From NCBI GenBank assembly GCA_025363655.1, contig JANYDK010000041.1, forward strand, positions 1 to 58,378: 58,378 nt of DNA, read 5' to 3'. The stretch's first letter is position 1. The number at the start of each line of letters is the position of its first letter. The notes below the pieces were generated by a model. It did no database searches. It worked only from the letters and a program-made list of their open reading frames with translations, and had not been told where the DNA came from. A program made the translations under genes and the position numbers. The DNA comes from Deltaproteobacteria bacterium. Its GTDB lineage: Bacteria > Myxococcota_A > Polyangia > Polyangiales > JADJMO01. Below, one piece after another: positions 55,152 through 58,378 of this stretch.

Positions 55152-56618
55152 TCAGCGAGCACCCAAATCGGCATCCGCCCCATCGGTAAACCGCAAAGGC
55201 AATAGGCGCTCTGCCTTACGCAATACGGCCGAGCCGCGTCTGGTCATACGCGCGACCATCCCCAATTGTCGATGGAGTGGATACCACTTGTTGAAGTCGC
55301 CCAAAAAACTCGCCGGAACGCTGAACGGCAGCGCGCGCGTGGCGTGCACCATGTTGGCGGCGACCATCATGCCGAGCTCGGGTGCGAAGCGGAGCTTGGG
55401 CTCGGTGTCGATGCGAATGCGAAAGAACTCGCCGGCGAGCGCGTCGAGGAGCCCGCGGTACCAGAGGTGCGTCACGAAGTACGACGAGGTCCCGGTGAAG
55501 CCGAGGACGAACTGCGGACGGGCGACGAGGCCTCCATCGCTGAGCACCGGGGCGTGAGGAATCGCCCGCAGGTGCGACGTGCAGTTGACGACCCACGCAC
55601 CGGCTTCGATCGGCTGCGACTGAAGCTCACCGCGTGAGCCGCGCAATCGATAGGTCATCGTCGTGCCTTCGATGTCGACGAGGTGTCCGCGAATGACGCT
55701 CGTCGTCGCTCGGCGAATCGTCTTCGCTTCGTCCATCGCCAAGAGCGCGAAGCGGCAGTTGCCGCCGTCGCCGAAGACGGTGTGCACCTTCTCGTCGCGC
55801 TCGAGCCTCTCCATCACCGCGCGCTCGTTCTGCCCGTCGAACAAATCGACGATGTCGAGGAAGAGGTGCCCCGCGAGGTGTCCTTCGACGTGGCGTCGCC
55901 AGCCGAGCACGTAAGTCGTGTCGCGCCGGAAGAAGTACATCCCGCTCCCCGCGAGCACGTGAATCGCCCTTGATTTCCCGGCGCGCGCGAGGTGCATGAC
56001 CACGTCCATCGCCGTCTTGCCGCTGCCGACGATGTACACCGGCGCGTTGCTCTCGAGGAACTCGGGCGTGCCCAGCACCGGGTCGGACACGCCGACCGAA
56101 CGCACCTCTGTCGAGCTCACGGGAAACGGCGGAAGCATGTGGATGTCGGCGCCGGTCGCGTGCAACAGACGCCGCGCGCGCACGCGAACGGGCGACGTGC
56201 CTGCGTCGACCGGAGACGTCTCGAGCACGACGCGCCCGTCTTCGACGCGATGAGCTTCGTAGCCATGACCGAAGAGCGGAACGACCTCGAGATGCCCTGC
56301 CGACACGCTCGGTACGCTCTTCAAGTGCTCGATGACCTCGGGCTTGGTGGCGAGATACTCGGGCGGCCGCTTCAGCGCCCACGGCTGATCGCCCGCCGTG
56401 AACATTCGATAAGGCTGATGGAGCCGCACGAAGTCGTACTGGGCAAGCCACTGTCCGCCCCAATCGGCGTTCTTCTCGAGGACGACGACGCGATCACCTT
56501 TGCGCAGGTATTTCGCGGCGGCGTTGAGCGCGTTGAGGCCAGCGTAGCCTGCGCCGACGATGCAGAGCTCGCAGTCGTGGGTCGTCGTGATCGGCGTCTT
56601 GGGCGTCATCGGCGTCAT
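55152..56618 (-). CDS. Flavin-dependent monooxygenase-like protein, 488 aa
   Basis: An FAD/NAD(P)H oxidoreductase of the FMO/Baeyer-Villiger-like group. The FAD site is CIVGAGYAGLNALNAA near residue 20, WGGQWLAQYDFVRLHQPY follows as in FMO proteins, and the second dinucleotide site is VYIVGSGKTAMDVV near 195. The C-terminal part contains FVLGFTGTSSYFVTHLW. The N-terminal repeat of Thr and Pro (MTPMTPKTP) is unusual and may be a disordered leader. The substrate is unknown, and there is no adjacent pathway gene. The ATG read from 56618 has TATCCT 8 nt before it. Confidence 0.87.
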   Translation of the reverse strand: MTPMTPKTPITTTHDCELCIVGAGYAGLNALNAAAKYLRKGDRVVVLEKNADWGGQWLAQYDFVRLHQPYRMFTAGDQPWALKRPPEYLATKPEVIEHLKSVPSVSAGHLEVVPLFGHGYEAHRVEDGRVVLETSPVDAGTSPVRVRARRLLHATGADIHMLPPFPVSSTEVRSVGVSDPVLGTPEFLESNAPVYIVGSGKTAMDVVMHLARAGKSRAIHVLAGSGMYFFRRDTTYVLGWRRHVEGHLAGHLFLDIVDLFDGQNERAVMERLERDEKVHTVFGDGGNCRFALLAMDEAKTIRRATTSVIRGHLVDIEGTTMTYRLRGSRGELQSQPIEAGAWVVNCTSHLRAIPHAPVLSDGGLVARPQFVLGFTGTSSYFVTHLWYRGLLDALAGEFFRIRIDTEPKLRFAPELGMMVAANMVHATRALPFSVPASFLGDFNKWYPLHRQLGMVARMTRRGSAVLRKAERLLPLRFTDGADADLGAR

Positions 56619-56626
56619 GGATGAGG

Positions 56627-56632
56627 AGGATA
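56627..56632 (-). promoter_or_regulatory. TATCCT, candidate -10 box of the 56618 gene
   Basis: On the minus strand it lies 8 nt before the ATG of the monooxygenase gene. Confidence 0.38.
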
Positions 56633-56882
56633 CATCGCCAAGACGGACGCCATCTCCGCCCGCCGGTAGAGGGGCCCGTGCGCTGGGGGCTGATGTTCGA
56701 GGGAGTTCTCGTCCCCGGCGTCGCGCTGCACGCGATGAGGCCGGAGGTTGGCCGTGAAGCTGGGGTCGATCGAGCTGGCTGCCCGATATCGATTGGCCAT
56801 CACGAAGGATGCACCAACCGTGGCTTCGCCGTTTACGGATCGGCTGTTTTTGTCGGCGGATTGGCCGTTCTAAACCGGGGCG

Positions 56883-57371
56883 CTACACGACCCGCGTCGG
56901 CAACACCGGCGTCCTCACCACCCCGAGCCCACCCTTGATCTGCATGTTGTTCGAATGCGGAGGAATCACCGCCGGCGGCTTCGGCTTCACGTACTTCGGC
57001 GGCGTCTTCACGGGATCAGGCGTCGGCGGCACTTCGACGAGCGAAGGCTCCCCCGCCAGCGTGCTCGGCACCTTCTCGATCACGGGCGCACTCACCGGCG
57101 CACTCACCGGCTCCGTCACGAGCTCGATCGCGGGTGCGGTCACCGGCGCCACCACCGTCGTCGGCGCGGTCACCGTGTCGGGCTTCACCTCTTCGCGCGG
57201 ATGACAACCGACCACCGCCAACGCCAACACACCCGCGAGCCACGCCACCGACGGCAGCGTTTGCGTCCGCTCGCCAGACCCCAGCGCGCGCAACGGGCGC
57301 ACCGCGGAGCCCGCCGACGCACGCGAAATCGGCTGCGGAATGGGCTTCTTCTTGGGGAGCGCCGTCGTCAT
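56883..57371 (-). CDS. Val/Pro-rich exported protein of unknown function
   Basis: Unrecognised, 162 residues. A hydrophobic stretch with a lipobox-like end (VAWLAGVLALAVVGC, near residue 55) follows a long basic N-terminus, so a later start such as the GTG at the VRPLRALG position may be the real one. The remainder is low-complexity and rich in Val, Thr, Pro and Ala (TAPTTVVAPVTAPAI, TEPVSAPVSAPV, PKYVKPKPPAV), which suggests an extended periplasmic spacer. The last residues (GGLGVVRTPVLPTRVV) contain no known motif. The 264 bp between it and the monooxygenase start hold nothing I recognise. Confidence 0.6.
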   Translation of the reverse strand: MTTALPKKKPIPQPISRASAGSAVRPLRALGSGERTQTLPSVAWLAGVLALAVVGCHPREEVKPDTVTAPTTVVAPVTAPAIELVTEPVSAPVSAPVIEKVPSTLAGEPSLVEVPPTPDPVKTPPKYVKPKPPAVIPPHSNNMQIKGGLGVVRTPVLPTRVV

Positions 57372-57420
57372 CTTGGGTGAGACGGGCGGGCGACACATTC
57401 GATCTACTTTTTCTGAGGTT

Positions 57421-58077
57421 TCACGCGGACGGTTTCGCGCAACCCAGGAGAAACGAGCCGATGCGATCGGCGACGAGGTCGGGGAGCTCTTCGGCCATCG
57501 AGTGGGTCCCGCCGGCGACGATGTGGGCATCCGCGTTTGGCAACCGAGCCGCGAGGAAAGTTCCGACGGCGGGCGGGCTGAGTGGGTCGGCGTCACCCGA
57601 TAGCGCGAGGACCGGCAACGCGAGCTCTGGTAGGCGCTGGGTGAAGTCGCTGGTGTCGTCGGCGAACCATTGCGGGAGCGACGCGCGCTCGCGGCGATAC
57701 GAGTCGCGCCATTCGGTCCCTCCCAACGCGCGAACGTCGACGCCACCGGTGAGCGCGCAGAGCACGAGAGAAGCAACGCGACCGTCGGCACGCGTCTCGA
57801 GCGCGAGGCGCAGAGCGAGCACGTTGCCCATCGACTGCGCAACGAGGTGAAAGCGAGCGGGGAGAATCTCGAGGAGCGATCGGTAGTAGCCGTCGAGGCT
57901 CTCGGTCTCGTAGGTCGTGCCGCTGGCTGTCTTGCCGCTGGCGGGCGGAACGTCGCCGAAGCCGGGGTATCCGAGGACGATGGGCGCGCCGAGGCGGCAG
58001 AGACGATCGCCGACCGGACGCCAGAACGACGAACGACCGGCGGCACCGGGGAGATAGACAATCGGGAGCGCGGGCAT
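57421..58077 (-). CDS. Alpha/beta hydrolase, 218 aa
   Basis: A small alpha/beta-hydrolase fold enzyme of the type annotated as carboxylesterase or lipase. LPGAAGRSSFWRPVGDRL opens the core, VAQSMGNVLALRLAL holds the nucleophile Ser, SGDADPLSPP the acid, and GGTHSMAEELP the His, so the triad is complete. No signal peptide. The ATG read from 58077 is favoured because TAGCGT lies 8 nt upstream; a GTG at 58095 would add six residues. Substrate unknown. Confidence 0.9.
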   Translation of the reverse strand: MPALPIVYLPGAAGRSSFWRPVGDRLCRLGAPIVLGYPGFGDVPPASGKTASGTTYETESLDGYYRSLLEILPARFHLVAQSMGNVLALRLALETRADGRVASLVLCALTGGVDVRALGGTEWRDSYRRERASLPQWFADDTSDFTQRLPELALPVLALSGDADPLSPPAVGTFLAARLPNADAHIVAGGTHSMAEELPDLVADRIGSFLLGCAKPSA

Positions 58078-58378
58078 CGAGAAAAACGCTACCACGCGGG
58101 TCGGCTAATAAATCGATCGAGCGACGTATCCTCTGCGCCCGCTCGAACGTCTCGTTCACCATGACTGGCGAAATGACCGCACCCGAAGCTCCGGCGCAGC
58201 CCGCGCTCCCCGAGACTGCGCGCGGCGCGTGGCATCGATTTCTGGCTCTCCGAGAGGTTTGATGGAAGCGCAGCGGCGTAGGCCGAGCATTGCGGCACGA
58301 GAAACCGCGGCGATCGCGACGTAGGAAGCGGTGACGACGATGGTGATGGAACGCGCACGATCGAAGGGCTACCTCGGG
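58078..58378. other. Last 300 bp of the window
   Basis: No gene recognised with confidence. A 33-codon ORF (58161-58262, plus strand, MTGEMTAPEAPAQ...) is open without Shine-Dalgarno and ends at TGA; its end ARGAWHRFLALREV resembles the start of an ECF sigma factor, but no continuation in another frame is evident. Treated as unassigned. Confidence 0.4.
58086..58091 (-). promoter_or_regulatory. TAGCGT, candidate -10 box of the 58077 gene
   Basis: On the minus strand it lies 8 nt before the ATG of the alpha/beta hydrolase. Confidence 0.4.

Noticed and set aside
56615-56803. 62-codon minus-strand ORF before the monooxygenase
   Set aside because: It overlaps the monooxygenase start and its -10-like box and shows no motif or ribosome binding site.
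58161-58262. 33-codon ORF resembling the start of an ECF sigma factor
   Set aside because: The resemblance covers about a dozen residues and no frame continues it before the window ends.

Overview
High-GC window with no rRNA, tRNA, CRISPR array, transposase or phage gene that I could see. It suggests a myxobacterium (Myxococcota, probably class Polyangia). The reasons are four Hanks-type Ser/Thr protein kinases in 58 kb, one of them carrying an AgmX/PglI-like C-terminal domain, a DUF4388 protein, a 2629-residue TPR protein, many lipoproteins with Ser/Gly/Asp/Pro linkers, and SDR-type threonine dehydrogenase next to kbl. Family names come from motif recognition by eye; no database search was run.

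Layout. 1-2.2 kb: two near-identical type VI secretion hcp genes on the minus strand (the left one cut by the window edge), then about 1.2 kb without a recognisable gene that holds a roughly 48% GC patch, a strong hairpin and two small ORFs with good ribosome binding sites. 2.3-8.6 kb: an Mpo1-like (DUF962) membrane protein, secreted proteins, a HEAT-repeat lipoprotein, a Tat-exported molybdopterin oxidoreductase overlapping a PepSY-type membrane protein, and a 42-residue basic protein. 8.6-25.5 kb: the giant TPR protein, an outer-membrane barrel candidate, a kinase fused to an AgmX/PglI-like tail, a DUF4388 protein and a PknK-like kinase-ATPase-TPR protein. 25.6-30.7 kb: an esterase-like lipoprotein, a Spy/CpxP-like protein, an isolated STN-domain lipoprotein, a dienoyl-CoA-isomerase-like crotonase and a large surface lipoprotein. 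30.7-34.8 kb: a compact operon of membrane kinase, membrane protein, PHP phosphoesterase and YfcG-type GST. 34.8-42.1 kb: kbl and SDR-type tdh are divergent (threonine to glycine plus acetyl-CoA); tdh is followed closely by a TssM-like GTPase lacking the periplasmic half, yaeQ, an ABC exporter and two exported proteins. 42.1-58.4 kb: another kinase, a membrane-embedded spermidine-synthase-like protein, hydrolases, a DsbA-fold isomerase, an SCP2-like protein, lipoproteins with a triplicated 57-residue domain, a fatty-acid-hydroxylase/TetR pair with a candidate operator, a beta-helix lipoprotein, a flavin monooxygenase and an alpha/beta hydrolase.

Gene expression. Genes appear to start in two ways. 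Some have a clear Shine-Dalgarno sequence. At least fifteen others, mostly first in their operon, lack one and instead have a TAnnnT hexamer 6-14 nt before the start codon, as expected of a -10 box driving leaderless or nearly leaderless mRNA. I used this to choose some starts (for example the kinase at 43333).

Limits. Protein boundaries are visible, but functions of most lipoproteins remain unknown, and partners of the orphan T6SS-like genes must lie outside the window.
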